Assembly: GCF_900091475.1 (NCBI RefSeq)
Contig: NZ_FMIB01000002.1
Location: 2,542,001-2,606,000, forward strand
Direction of reading: 5' to 3'
Length of the DNA: 64,000 bases
Origin: Micromonospora chersina
Lineage (GTDB): Bacteria; Actinomycetota; Actinomycetes; Mycobacteriales; Micromonosporaceae
Below are positions 27,411 through 36,458 of this stretch, one piece after another. How positions within the stretch are numbered: the stretch's first letter is position 1; each line of letters starts with the position of its first letter. Below the pieces are notes generated by a model. It ran no database searches. It saw only the letters and a program-made list of their open reading frames with translations, and had not been told where the DNA came from. A program made the translations under genes and the position numbers.

Positions 27411-30140
27411 TCAGCTCTCCTCTCCGAGCCGGAGCACCTCGCCGAGGCGCATCCGACGGTTGTTCAGGGCCTCGACGGCGACGGCGAAGCCGAGGGCCAG
27501 CACGGCGAGGCCCAGCACCCCGGCCACCAGGCCGGGTTCGAAACGTGCCCGCACGGCCATCCCGCCGGTGAAGGCGGGCAGGCCGAGCACCGGGGTGAGC
27601 AGGAGCGGCAGCAGCGCGCCGACCACCGCGCCGGTGAGCACGGAGACCAGCACCAGCGGGGTCAGCTCCACCAGCAGCAGCCCGCGCCACTGCCGGCGGG
27701 ACAGGCCCATGGTGCGCAGGCGGGACAGCACCTGCCCCCGGCCGCGCGCCCCGGCCAGGACGGCGAAGGCCAGCGCGAGCAGGCCCAGCACGCCGCCGCC
27801 GACCGCGCCGATGGTGAAGCCGAAGACCAGCAGCCCGTTCACCCCGCTGCCGCCCAGTTCGGCGCGGACCGCCGACCGGGTGGTGACCGTGGGCTGGCGG
27901 GGTCGCTCCCCGCCGGTGACCGTCCCGGCGCGCTGGTAGCGCTGCTGACCCTCGCCGGCCACGCGGGCCACCGCGGCCGGGTCGACCCGGTCCCCGGCGA
28001 GCAGGAAGCCGGTGGGGACGAGCGGGTGCGGGGCGTCCGCCGGGAGAGCCGGCCAGGGCAGCACCACGAACCGGGTCACGTCGCTGTCGACAAGCGGGAA
28101 CTCGTCGACGGTGCCGGCGGTGCGCAGCGGCAGGCGGTTGCCCTGCACGTCCAGCCAGGCGGGGCGCCGGCCGGCCGCGTCGGCCAGCCCGGCGTCCGCG
28201 AACTCGTCGGCGAGCGCCGTCGAGACCAGGGCCGGCAGCGGGGTGGTCCCGTCGGTGGTGGCGCGCATCGGGTCGGGGACGGGCACCGGGACGCCGGCGC
28301 GGCCCGCCACCTCGGCGAACCGGGCGAGGTCGACAAGCACCACGCGGGTCTCGCCGATGCCGCCGAACCGGCCGGCCTGGTCGACGTACGGGCGTTGGCC
28401 GGGCTCCACCAGCAGCGGGGCGACGGCACGGACGCCGGGCAGCGCGGCCAGCGCGTCGGTGGTGTCCGGGGCGAACCGCTCCCCGTCGACCCGGACGTCG
28501 CCCGGCACGGCGCGGGCGGCGGCGCGGTCCCGGCCGTTCTCGATGCCGGCGGCGACCACCCCGCAGAACGCGGCGGTCGCGACGGCCAGCACCACCACGA
28601 CCAGCGGGCCGGTGGTGGCGGCCCGGCCGGCGCGGGCGGTGCCGAGGAAGGCGACACTGCCCCGGGCCCGGGCGGCGGCCCGGCTGAGCAACCGCAGCGG
28701 CCACGGGTACGCGCGCAGCGCGACAAGCGCCGCGGCGACCGCCAGCAGCACCGGCACCGAGACCAGCAGCGGATCCACCGACCCGTCGAGGGTGAGGCCG
28801 CGCCGGCGCAGCAGGAACGCGCCGACCGCGGCGACCGCGAGCACTGTCACCTCGAGGGTGAGCCGCACGGCCGGGGACCGGGCGCCGACCAGGTCGGTGC
28901 GGCCGCCGCCGCCCCGGCCGGCGGTCAGCGCGGTGAGCGGCGGGACCAGTGTGGCCAGCAGTGCGGCGAGCAGCACCCAGCGCAGGTCGCTCCCCTCGCC
29001 GGGGAGCAGCCCGCCGAGCAACCAGCCCACACCGGCCGCGAGGGGCAGCACCAGCAGCGACTCGGCGAGGCCGCGGCCCAGCACCGCGGCGGTCGCCCCG
29101 CCCCGGGCGCGCAGCAGCGCGTACTCGCCCTGGCGGCGTCGCGCGGCGAGGCGGGCGGCGAGCAGGATCAGGCCGGCCAGGGTGGCGAGCAGCCCGGCGG
29201 CGATGACGGCGAGCAGCGTACGGGCGGCGGCGAGGGACTCGGCGAACTGGCGCAGGGGGATGTCGAAGCCCTGGATCAGGGTGAGCCCGGCGGGGCGGGT
29301 CCGCTCCAGTTCGGCGAGCCCGTCGATCAGGGCGGTGAGCTGCCCGGGGGTGACCCGGTCGGCGGCGACCCGGTAGCGCCAGGCGAAGCTGACCGGCCAG
29401 CCCGAGGTCGCGGCCGCGTCGACGCCGGCCTCGGAGGTGTAGCCGACGGACAGGAAGGGCTCCCCGTCGCCGGTGGGGGCGGCGACCCGCAACATCGAGG
29501 GCAGCGCGTCCCAGATCCCGGCGTGCGGGTCGGTGGGCCGGAACACGCCGACCAGGGCCACCGTGCGGCGCCGCAACGGGTTGCCGTCCTGGTCGAGGAC
29601 GGACAGGGCGAAGGTGCTGCCGGCGCGGATCCCGAGCGGGCCGGCCACGGTGTCGGCGAGGGCCACCTCGATGGCGTCGCCGGCGTCGCCGCCACCGGCC
29701 GGCCAGCGCCCCTCGACCAGGGTGGCCGCCTCGGGCAGCCCGGTCATGGCGCGCAGGCTCAGGTCGTTCAGGCCCTTGTCCGTGCTCAGGGTCGGCCCGG
29801 TCAACCGGGAGAAGGCGGTCTGCGCCGCGTACCACCGCTCGCCGATGGTCCGCCGCACGGAGGCGGGCATCCGCGCCTCGATGCTCGCCAGCTCGGCGGC
29901 GCGGGTGGCCGCGACCCGGGAGGCGGTCCGGGGCACGATCACCTGCTCGGTGGTGTACGTCAGGTCGCGCCGGGCCACCGGCTGGGCGGCCACGTGCTCC
30001 CGTAGCCCCTGCCCGGTGAGCCGGTCGGCGATCCGGGGCACCGCGGTGATCAGCAGCGCGGTGACCAGGGTCAGGACGGCGAGCAGCAGGAAGTGCCCCC
30101 CGTACGCCCGGACCCGCCGCGGCGCACCTGACGGACTCAT
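27411..30140 (-). CDS. FtsX-like ABC transporter permease
   Basis: A 909-residue permease. A membrane helix at about 15-35 is followed by a long extracytoplasmic region. A cluster of three membrane helices follows (LLAVIAAGLLATLAGLILLAAR is the first), then several more, then a second extracytoplasmic domain and a C-terminal three-helix FtsX unit. It is a duplicated FtsX architecture, as in MacB-like exporters of lipids or peptides. The ATG at 30140 overlaps the next permease stop by ATGA. The substrate is unknown. Confidence 0.9.
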   Translation of the reverse strand: MSPSGAPRRVRAYGGHFLLLAVLTLVTALLITAVPRIADRLTGQGLREHVAAQPVARRDLTYTTEQVIVPRTASRVAATRAAELASIEARMPASVRRTIGERWYAAQTAFSRLTGPTLSTDKGLNDLSLRAMTGLPEAATLVEGRWPAGGGDAGDAIEVALADTVAGPLGIRAGSTFALSVLDQDGNPLRRRTVALVGVFRPTDPHAGIWDALPSMLRVAAPTGDGEPFLSVGYTSEAGVDAAATSGWPVSFAWRYRVAADRVTPGQLTALIDGLAELERTRPAGLTLIQGFDIPLRQFAESLAAARTLLAVIAAGLLATLAGLILLAARLAARRRQGEYALLRARGGATAAVLGRGLAESLLVLPLAAGVGWLLGGLLPGEGSDLRWVLLAALLATLVPPLTALTAGRGGGGRTDLVGARSPAVRLTLEVTVLAVAAVGAFLLRRRGLTLDGSVDPLLVSVPVLLAVAAALVALRAYPWPLRLLSRAAARARGSVAFLGTARAGRAATTGPLVVVVLAVATAAFCGVVAAGIENGRDRAAARAVPGDVRVDGERFAPDTTDALAALPGVRAVAPLLVEPGQRPYVDQAGRFGGIGETRVVLVDLARFAEVAGRAGVPVPVPDPMRATTDGTTPLPALVSTALADEFADAGLADAAGRRPAWLDVQGNRLPLRTAGTVDEFPLVDSDVTRFVVLPWPALPADAPHPLVPTGFLLAGDRVDPAAVARVAGEGQQRYQRAGTVTGGERPRQPTVTTRSAVRAELGGSGVNGLLVFGFTIGAVGGGVLGLLALAFAVLAGARGRGQVLSRLRTMGLSRRQWRGLLLVELTPLVLVSVLTGAVVGALLPLLLTPVLGLPAFTGGMAVRARFEPGLVAGVLGLAVLALGFAVAVEALNNRRMRLGEVLRLGEES

Positions 30141-33100
30141 CGTTCTCCCCCGATCCGGAGCTGTGCGGCGGACACCCGACGTCGGATGCCGGTGGTGATG
30201 AGGGCGGCGAAGGCGAGCGCGGCCAGCAGCAGCCCGGCGGCGGTCAGCCCGACAGGCGGCCACGGCACGGTGAACACCGCCTCGGGCACCGGCCGACCGG
30301 CGGCCGGGGTGAGGATCACCAACGGCACCATGGTGGCCGCGACGCCGGCGCCCACGAGCAGCCCGACGCCGACGCCGATGCCGGCCAGGAACGCCTGCTC
30401 GGCGAGGAGGGCGCGGGCCAGCAGCCGGGCGTTCGCACCGAGCGTGTTCAGCACGGCGAACTCGGCGAGCCGGTGCCGGGTGGTGGCCCAGACGTCCACG
30501 GCGAGGCCGACCAGGGCGAGCAGCACGGAGCCGAGCGCGGCGGCGAGCAGCCCGGTGCGGGCCCCCCGCCAGTACGGGTCGCGGGCCGCCTCCGCCGCCA
30601 CCTGGCGCCGGTCGAGCAGCGTGGTGCCGCCCAACCCGGCGAGTCGCTCCGCCGCGGCGGCGTGGCCGCCCGCGTCGGCGCCCAGCCACCACTCGGCCAC
30701 CGGCCGGATCGTGCCCTGCTGGCGCAGCAGCAGGTTGGTGGCGGCGGGCAGGTCCAGCAGGACGCCGTCGGCGGCGGTGCCGGGCACGGCGGCCACCTGG
30801 CCGACCACCTTCACGGGCAGTGACACGCCGGACAGCGGCAGGTCCACGGTGTCGCCGGTGCGGACGTTCAGCGCCGCGGCGGCGCCGGGGGTCACGAGGG
30901 CCGGCACGGGCGGGTCGTCCGCGGCGGGCACCACGGCGAACCGGGACGACGGTTGGCGCGCGAACTGGAGGGCGCCGTCCGGCAGGTCGATGCGGTGGAT
31001 GACGTCGAGCCCGGTGGCGGTGACGCGGGCCGCGCCGCCCGGCCCCTGTGCCGTGGTGATCCGCCAGTTGCCGTCGACCGGCAGCGGCAGTGGCGCGCCG
31101 CCGGCGTCGGTGAGCCGGAGCCCGGTGATCTGGAGCTGGTAGGTGAAGCCGACCGCCGCGCCGGCGTCGGACTCGAACCCGGCCAGCCGCAGCGGCGCGC
31201 CGCCGGTCTGCGGCAGCGGCACGGCGAAGCGCACCGGACGGTCGTCCGTGGCGACACCCAGCGGCACCCGCCAGGTGGCTCCGCTGTCGGTGGCGAGCAG
31301 CGCGGACACGGTCACCTGCGGGTAGTCGAAGGGGGTGTCGACCGGGGCGCGCAGGGTGCCGGCGAGGGTGTGCGCGCCGGCCGGCAGGACCGCCCCGGCG
31401 GGCGCCGCCCGCCCCTTGACCAGCCGGTCCAGCAGGGCGGCGGTGGACGCCCCACCGGCCGCGTCGTCGAGGCTGAGGAGCCCGGTGGCCGCCGCGGCGT
31501 CGAGGCTCACCACGCTGGCCGGCCGGTCGTCGCGGCCCACCCGGATCTCGTCCCGCCAGGCGGGCAGCACCCGGTCCAGCCCGGCCGTGGCGGCCAACCC
31601 GGCGAGCCGGTCCGCGGGCGCGGCGCCGTTCCGCTCGACCAGCCGCAGGTCGGCGCCGACGGTGTGCCGGGCCTGGTCGCGCTGCGACCGTTCCCACGAG
31701 GCGACCAGCGACCAGGCCAGGGTGCTGCCGCCGACGGCGAGGGCGAGCAGCAGCACCGGACCCGCGTGCGGCCGGCGCCCGGCCTGCCACATGCCGAACA
31801 TGGTGGCGGTCCACGGCCGCCGGTCCACGAAGCGTTCCGCGACCCGGGTCGCCGGGGGCAGCAGCCGCAGCGCGATCACGGCGCCGGCCAGCACGCCGAT
31901 GGTGGGCGCGGCGGCGAGCAGCGGGTCGATGCCGAGCCGCCCGCCGGCCCCGGCCAGCGGCGACGAGTACTGCCGCAGCTGGGTCCAGGCGAGCACGGCC
32001 AGCGCGACCAGGGCCAGGTCGACGCTGGCCCGCTGCACGGCCGCGCCGCGGGTGGGGCGGGACCGGGCCGCCATGTCGGCGACGTACGTGCCGGCCCGGC
32101 GCAGCGCCGGCAGCACCATGGCGAGCAGGCAGCCGATCGCGGCGGCGACGGCGACCACCCAGATCCGGGCCACCCCGCCGTCGGCCAGCCGCAGGTCCCC
32201 GCCGAGCCGGTGCACGGCCTGCCCGGTCAGCGCCGGGGCGAGCAGCACGGCCGGCGCCACCACGAGCGTCGCCTCGCGTACGGCGAGACCGGCGAGCTGG
32301 CCGCGGGCGGCCCCGCGGGCGCGCAGCAGCGCGGTCTGCGCCCGGCGGTCCTCGTTGAGCAGCGCGGCGACCAGCACCAGCGCGTACCCGCCGAGGACCA
32401 CGATGAGCAGCAGCGGGGTGAGCAGGGCGGACCGGCCGACCAGGTCGGCCCGGCCGAGCCGGTCGACCAGGCGGTCGAGCTGGCTGACGGTCTGCGCGGA
32501 GGAACCGAGGCCGGTGGCGTCGGGGATCTCCTCGGTGACGGTGGCCACGGCGGCCGTGACCCCGGTCAGCCGGCTCGGTTCGACCACGGCCAGGTCGGGG
32601 GCGACCAGCCAGGCGGCCGAGGTCGAGCCCGGGAAGGTACGCGCGAAGTCGGCCGGGTCCAGCGCGAACGGCCCGTACGAGGTGTCCCCGGCGTCGCCCT
32701 GGCTCGCGCCGACGCCCGGGGCGAGCCGCCAGTACGCGTCGCCCGGGTCGCGGGGCCGCCAGGTGCCGGCCAGCACCACGGCGCCGGCCCGCTCGGCGCT
32801 GCGGTCGTACAGCGGCACCCGCTCACCGACCCGCAGGCCGAGCTGGCTCGCGACCTTCTCGGGGAGGGTCACCTGCAACGGCGTCGCGCCGGGGGTGGGC
32901 CACGACCCGCCGGTCAGCTCGGCGTGCGCCGGCAGGTCGGTCAGCATGCCGAGGCTGGCGAACATGGGGTCGTCGTCGGTGCGGGCCGGCCCGAGGTCGC
33001 CGGTCAGCTCGCGCCCGGTGCCGTAGCGGGCGGCGGCCACGGTGACGGGCACCCCGCCCAGCCCGCCGGCGAACTGCGCGCGCACCGCCCGGTCCCGGTC

Positions 33101-33316
33101 GGCGTACGCGGCGGCGTCCTGACCGCCGGAGCCGCTGACCAGCAGGCTGCGCTCCTCGGCCGGCGCGGCGTCGAGCACCGCCCGGGCGCCCGCGTCGACC
33201 GCCCGGCGGTTGTAGTCGGAGAGCCCGGTGACCAACGCGACCGCGACCAGGGCCGCGACCGCGGCGGCGAGCAGCAGTCCACGAGCCTCGACCGCCCGCC
33301 TCCACACCAGCTTCAT
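30137..33316 (-). CDS. FtsX-like ABC transporter permease
   Basis: A 1059-residue permease, the first gene of the operon. It has a basic N terminus (MKLVWRRAVEARG) and a membrane helix at about 13-32. A large extracytoplasmic domain follows, then helices clustered around 300-420, a second large outer domain, and a C-terminal three-helix bundle. Like the following gene it is a double FtsX protein, so the pair probably forms one heteromeric exporter with the two ATPases. The operon promoter must lie in the about 85 bp between 33317 and the insertion boundary. Confidence 0.9.
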   Translation of the reverse strand: MKLVWRRAVEARGLLLAAAVAALVAVALVTGLSDYNRRAVDAGARAVLDAAPAEERSLLVSGSGGQDAAAYADRDRAVRAQFAGGLGGVPVTVAAARYGTGRELTGDLGPARTDDDPMFASLGMLTDLPAHAELTGGSWPTPGATPLQVTLPEKVASQLGLRVGERVPLYDRSAERAGAVVLAGTWRPRDPGDAYWRLAPGVGASQGDAGDTSYGPFALDPADFARTFPGSTSAAWLVAPDLAVVEPSRLTGVTAAVATVTEEIPDATGLGSSAQTVSQLDRLVDRLGRADLVGRSALLTPLLLIVVLGGYALVLVAALLNEDRRAQTALLRARGAARGQLAGLAVREATLVVAPAVLLAPALTGQAVHRLGGDLRLADGGVARIWVVAVAAAIGCLLAMVLPALRRAGTYVADMAARSRPTRGAAVQRASVDLALVALAVLAWTQLRQYSSPLAGAGGRLGIDPLLAAAPTIGVLAGAVIALRLLPPATRVAERFVDRRPWTATMFGMWQAGRRPHAGPVLLLALAVGGSTLAWSLVASWERSQRDQARHTVGADLRLVERNGAAPADRLAGLAATAGLDRVLPAWRDEIRVGRDDRPASVVSLDAAAATGLLSLDDAAGGASTAALLDRLVKGRAAPAGAVLPAGAHTLAGTLRAPVDTPFDYPQVTVSALLATDSGATWRVPLGVATDDRPVRFAVPLPQTGGAPLRLAGFESDAGAAVGFTYQLQITGLRLTDAGGAPLPLPVDGNWRITTAQGPGGAARVTATGLDVIHRIDLPDGALQFARQPSSRFAVVPAADDPPVPALVTPGAAAALNVRTGDTVDLPLSGVSLPVKVVGQVAAVPGTAADGVLLDLPAATNLLLRQQGTIRPVAEWWLGADAGGHAAAAERLAGLGGTTLLDRRQVAAEAARDPYWRGARTGLLAAALGSVLLALVGLAVDVWATTRHRLAEFAVLNTLGANARLLARALLAEQAFLAGIGVGVGLLVGAGVAATMVPLVILTPAAGRPVPEAVFTVPWPPVGLTAAGLLLAALAFAALITTGIRRRVSAAQLRIGGER

Positions 33317-33401
33317 CCGACGTCCTCTCCTGGCCCCGGCGGGCCGATGACCAGGAAGACCCGTCGGGGGGCGGGAAAGGTTCGCGCGCGTTACGTGATC
33401 G

Positions 33402-33470
33402 TTATCCGGTGCGGGGCCGGTCGCGGTCCTTGGAGGGCTGCACGCGCTTCGGCTCGCCGGGCATCTTCGG
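33402..33470 (-). pseudogene. Displaced 3' end of the LigD-type polymerase gene (attL side)
   Basis: Read on the minus strand, this segment encodes ...PKMPGEPKRVQPSKDRDRPRTG and then TAA (33402-33404). It is the original end of the polymerase gene that now starts at 43982. The element lies between. The chromosomal order before insertion was polymerase gene and then the ABC operon. Confidence 0.8.
33417..33470. repeat. attL: 54-bp direct repeat, left copy
   Basis: This copy matches 42966-43019 over 54 bp with two mismatches (33444 and 33450). The first 27 bases are identical and probably contain the crossover. Both mismatches fall on third codon positions of the target gene (Pro and Arg codons) and are silent. 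Confidence 0.88.
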
Positions 33471-33539
33471 ATGGTCCGGGCCTATGCGGATCACTGACCA
33501 GGGAAAACACCATCCGACAAGGGGCGGAAGACAGGGAGG

Positions 33540-33562
33540 TTATCCGGCGAGTCTGACTCGCC
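33540..33562. promoter_or_regulatory. Candidate integrase arm site with palindrome (left)
   Basis: TTATCCGGCGAGTC at 33540-33553 recurs in the same orientation at 42902-42915 near the other end. The left copy is extended into GGCGAGT-CTG-ACTCGCC (33546-33562). Paired identical 14-mers just inside each att repeat are what arm-type integrase sites look like. The role is inferred. Confidence 0.45.
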
Positions 33563-33571
33563 AGAAGAGAC

Positions 33572-33609
33572 GGCCCCGGCAGGTGCGCCAACACCTGTGA
33601 CCCGGGGCC
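33572..33609. promoter_or_regulatory. Strong compound hairpin before the first element gene
   Basis: GGCCCCGG-CAGGTG (33572-33585) pairs with CACCTG (33592-33597) and CCGGGGCC (33602-33609). It ends 24 bp before the start codon of the helix-turn-helix gene. It could terminate transcription coming from outside or act in the leader of the gene. Confidence 0.5.
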
Positions 33610-33633
33610 TTGACCGGGAAAGAGGCCCGATCG

Positions 33634-34251
33634 ATGCACAACCCTACCCGCACCCGCCCCGTTGGCGGTGCCGCCGCCGTCAAGCTGGCTCTACTCGACA
33701 GCAAGGGCTTGCGGCCGACTGAGCGCCTGGTGCTCGTCGTGATTGCCTCGCACGCCAACGTTGAGACTGGCGACTCGTTCCCGTCGGTTTCGACGATCGC
33801 GGAGCACGTAGGCGTCTCCACCCGCACGGTTCAGCGGACGTTGGCGAAGCTGGTTCAGCTTGGCCGCCTGGTCGTCCGCCAGGTGGCGACGATCGCCACC
33901 CGGGTTTACCGCCTGGTCGTCGGCCAGCCTGCCGGGCCCGCCGTGTCGGGGGGCGACAGTGAGCGCCAGGGGGCGGCAAACGGGGCCGTTGGGGGCGACA
34001 TCCCTAGCGTGTCGCCCGAAGTTTCTAAGCCCAAAGAGAAGAACTACCGCGCTGGCGCGCGGGACTGGCGTCGGTTCATCCCCAAGAGCAAAAGCCCCAA
34101 CCCGCAGCAGCCGAACGGCTGGACTCCCCGTCAGGGTGCCGCCAACCCTCCGGCCCCCGGTGGCGACCGTTGCCAGCGTCCCGGACACGTCGGGCAGCTT
34201 GCCGCTCGGTGCATCCCCTGCCGCTCTGAGGCTCTGGCCGGTGGCCGATGA
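33634..34251 (+). CDS. Helix-turn-helix replication-type protein
   Basis: A 205-residue protein. Residues about 20-95 form a winged helix-turn-helix of the HTH_36 type (SVSTIAEHVGVSTRTVQRTLAKL), as in phage and plasmid replication initiators. The C-terminal half is Pro/Gly-rich and ends with a C-x8-C-x2-C cluster (CQRPG...CIPC) that may bind metal. ATG 33634 has GAGG upstream. Its stop overlaps the DUF2637 start by ATGA. As the first inward-reading gene, it is the best candidate for the element's replication or master regulatory protein. Confidence 0.7.
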   Translation: MHNPTRTRPVGGAAAVKLALLDSKGLRPTERLVLVVIASHANVETGDSFPSVSTIAEHVGVSTRTVQRTLAKLVQLGRLVVRQVATIATRVYRLVVGQPAGPAVSGGDSERQGAANGAVGGDIPSVSPEVSKPKEKNYRAGARDWRRFIPKSKSPNPQQPNGWTPRQGAANPPAPGGDRCQRPGHVGQLAARCIPCRSEALAGGR

Positions 34252-34895
34252 ACGCCCGCCGTGTTGCCTCCCTCGCCGGAACCGTTGCCGTCACCGTGAT
34301 TGCCGCTGTCGGCAGCTACGACCACATGCGGGAACTAGCCCACCGGGCCGGGCAGGGCCCGCTACTGGCGGCCCTGCTGCCGCTGTCCGTAGACGGAATG
34401 ATCCTGGTTGCCACCCTGGCCCTCAATGACGGTCGCCGCTCCCGGTGGTCCGCCTGGTTGGCGTTCCTGGTGGGCGTAGCCGCTTCCCTGGCCGCCAACG
34501 TGATCGTTGCCGACCCTGACCCGGTGGCCCGGGTTGTTTCCGCCTGGCCCGCCGTGGCCCTGCTGCTCACCGTGGAAGTGCTCGCCCGCTCCGGGAAGGA
34601 TGCCGCCGTAGTTCCGGCGGAAGTTGTTCCCCAGCAACGGGAAACGGCCCCTGAGGGCCCGGGGACTGCCGCGCCTGCCGACACCCGGGAGGAATCCGCG
34701 GAGGGCCCCAGCGAGCCTCACAGCGGGTCGCATAGCCCAGAACCTGAGCAGCCCCGCCGGAAGCGTCGTCCGGCGGCGGAAACTCGCCGCCTGGCCGCCG
34801 TGATGCTGGCGGAACCGGGAGCCACCCGGGAACGGGTGGCTTCCGCCCTCGGGATCACCCCCCGGAGGCTGCGCCAAGTCCTCAACATGGCGTAG
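34248..34895 (+). CDS. DUF2637 membrane protein with C-terminal HTH
   Basis: A 215-residue protein. DUF2637 covers about residues 1-115, with four membrane segments (LAGTVAVTVIAAVGSYDH, LLAALLPLSVDGMILVA, WLAFLVGVAASLAANVIV and WPAVALLLTVEVL). An acidic Pro-rich linker follows, then a C-terminal helix-turn-helix-like segment, RERVASALGITPRRLRQV. DUF2637 proteins are typical of actinobacterial plasmids, AICEs and small integrated elements; some are linked to spread or replication. It is translationally coupled to the preceding gene. Confidence 0.85.
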   Translation: MNARRVASLAGTVAVTVIAAVGSYDHMRELAHRAGQGPLLAALLPLSVDGMILVATLALNDGRRSRWSAWLAFLVGVAASLAANVIVADPDPVARVVSAWPAVALLLTVEVLARSGKDAAVVPAEVVPQQRETAPEGPGTAAPADTREESAEGPSEPHSGSHSPEPEQPRRKRRPAAETRRLAAVMLAEPGATRERVASALGITPRRLRQVLNMA

Positions 34896-35016
34896 CGCGG
34901 AGAAGCGCCAGGAAGAGCCTCAGCGGCAACGCTGGGGCACTTTCTCGCTGGTCGAGAACCGCCGATGTCCGTAGGCTGGGTGATCGCCGTAGTGCTCGTA
35001 CCGCAAGTGGGGAAGC

Positions 35017-35784
35017 ATGCCGATCAACTACGCCTGGGTTCTGGACGAGTGGAACAAGTTTCTCGACATGACCGAGCGCATCAAGACCAGCGAGGCTGAC
35101 CCCGACCGCAACGGCTTGGTTAAGAACGTCTACAGCTTCAAAGTTCCAGATGACGAGGTTAAGAAGCAGCTCGCCACGGTTCGGCTCACCTTCCAGAGGG
35201 TCTTTGAGAACTGGAAGTGGAGAGGATTCGGGTCGCTGAACGCGCAAGTCAAAACCATGCGCGACGAAATCCACGCATACCTCCCAATGATCGAGCGCAG
35301 CGAGGAGATCGAGGCGAACCTCAGCGTCGATGAGCCGGGTCCGCAGATTGCGGCGGATGACCTTCACCCCTGGGTATGGAGCGCGGCAAGGCCGCATTGG
35401 GACAGCGGCAACGATCGAGCGGCGATCCATGCCGCAGCGGTCAACATCAACTCCCGCCTCCGTAAGAAGCTGGGCCGGTTCGATGTCTCCGAGAGCAAGG
35501 CTCTCCGGGAGGCGTTCAGCCTTGAGGACCCACAGCCAGGCCGTCCGAGATTGCGTCTCTGTACGCCCGACGACCCGGACCACTTCAAGAGCGTTCACGT
35601 CGGAGCTGTCAACTTCGGCTGCGGCCTGTTTGCGGGAGTGCGTAACCCTGTCGCGCATCTAACCGACGAGGATCACGACCTGTCGGAGCAGGAGGCGTTG
35701 GAGTGCCTCGCAGCCTTCAGCCTGCTCGCTCGCTGGATCGACAGGGCAGAGGTTCAGCAGAAGCCATACGAGGCGGGACCATAG
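35017..35784 (+). CDS. TIGR02391 family protein (abortive-infection-like)
   Basis: A 255-residue protein. The C-terminal about 130 residues match the TIGR02391 (Ymh) pattern: a DLHPWVW helix, an A-I-H-A-A-x-x-x-N-x-x-L-R-K-K helix, then FAGVRNPVAHL and EALECLAAFSLLARWIDRA. The R-N-x-x-A-H core resembles HEPN/Abi-type RNase active sites, so a defence or abortive-infection role is plausible. The N-terminal half is a helical region of its own. GC is clearly lower than flanking chromosome. It is a lone gene between DUF2637 and a shared terminator. Confidence 0.8.
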   Translation: MPINYAWVLDEWNKFLDMTERIKTSEADPDRNGLVKNVYSFKVPDDEVKKQLATVRLTFQRVFENWKWRGFGSLNAQVKTMRDEIHAYLPMIERSEEIEANLSVDEPGPQIAADDLHPWVWSAARPHWDSGNDRAAIHAAAVNINSRLRKKLGRFDVSESKALREAFSLEDPQPGRPRLRLCTPDDPDHFKSVHVGAVNFGCGLFAGVRNPVAHLTDEDHDLSEQEALECLAAFSLLARWIDRAEVQQKPYEAGP

Positions 35785-35809
35785 GGCCGGGTGGGCGACC
35801 ACCCGGCCC
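35784..35809. terminator. 11-bp hairpin shared by two convergent genes
   Basis: GGGCCGGGTGG (35784-35794) and CCACCCGGCCC (35799-35809) form a perfect stem with a GCGA tetraloop. It begins at the last base of the TIGR02391 stop and ends 10 bp before the stop of the small minus-strand gene, so it can terminate both. Confidence 0.75.
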
Positions 35810-35818
35810 CCTGTCGGG

Positions 35819-35977
35819 CTACTTGAGGACGAGAGCCAGCACGGTGCCGGTGGCGACTAACAGCGCGGCCAGCCCTTGCAGGATCGGCGGCACTGCGTGC
35901 ATAAGGTCCAACCAGGGCTTTCGCTGCTGGTCGCGGTCCGTTGTGTTGACGCTTTCCTCATCGGGGTCTACGGTCAC
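35819..35977 (-). CDS. Small single-TM protein (52 aa)
   Basis: A 52-residue frame with a GTG start at 35977 and AAGGAG six bases upstream. The N terminus is acidic and polar (MTVDPDEESVNTTDRDQQ). Residues about 29-50 form one hydrophobic helix (PPILQGLAALLVATGTVLAL) ending in Lys. This layout resembles small phage or toxin membrane peptides and holin-like proteins, but no family is recognised. It is convergent with the TIGR02391 gene and shares its terminator. Confidence 0.5.
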   Translation of the reverse strand: MTVDPDEESVNTTDRDQQRKPWLDLMHAVPPILQGLAALLVATGTVLALVLK

Positions 35978-36041
35978 GTTGGCTCCTTGGAAACACACGT
36001 TGACGGCAGGTAGGACTTACTTGATCAGCGTTGAGCCACCA

Positions 36042-36072
36042 GCAACGCCCGGGCCGCAATCCCGGGCGTTGC
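36042..36072. terminator. 12-bp perfect hairpin
   Basis: GCAACGCCCGGG (36042-36053) pairs perfectly with 36061-36072 around a 7-nt loop. It stands about 65 bp upstream of the small TM gene on the minus strand and well downstream of the plus-strand genes, so it insulates the control region to its right. Confidence 0.65.
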
Positions 36073-36194
36073 TCGCTTCCTGACACAACCTGCTGTCAGG
36101 GGTGGCTCACTGCTGCGGTTCATTGCACTGCCAACTTGAGCCGAGGTCAAGTTGGGCCCGCCGTATGTGCACCTTCCCCACCCCGTCGCCGAGC

Positions 36195-36274
36195 GTTCTA
36201 GATAGAACGCGCTGGTCAGCGTAGTTCAGTCAGGCTCAGTGCTGGTCAGTCATAGTCAGTGTTCCGGTCGGAAC
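36195..36274. repeat. Five TCAG repeats at 10-bp spacing between two GTTC-N6-GAAC palindromes
   Basis: Palindrome GTTCTAGATAGAAC is at 36195-36208 and GTTCCGGTCGGAAC is at 36261-36274. Between them TCAG occurs at 36216, 36226, 36236, 36246 and 36256, exactly one helical turn apart, four of the five as TCAGT. Such phasing is typical of iterons or cooperative protein arrays. Confidence 0.7.
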
Positions 36275-36458
36275 GACCACCCTTGGACCCCCTTCGCCAT
36301 CTGCACACTCGGGCGTAACGCCTCCTTCCTCTCCCAGCCGGGGACTACGACAGCTCGCGGAGAGACATTAAGCACCTGGACTCAGCGAATGCAAAGGGGG
36401 CCTTCTGCGCCGTGCGGAAACTACTCTCCGAATTGCCTGGTAATTCCTAAGGATTTTC

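Noticed and set aside
33417..33470. A tRNA gene as the integration target
   Set aside because: The repeat does not fold as a tRNA and reads as the end of the polymerase coding sequence.
36195..36274. LexA (SOS) boxes
   Set aside because: Actinobacterial LexA sites are GAAC-N4-GTTC. Here the halves are in the opposite order with six bases between.
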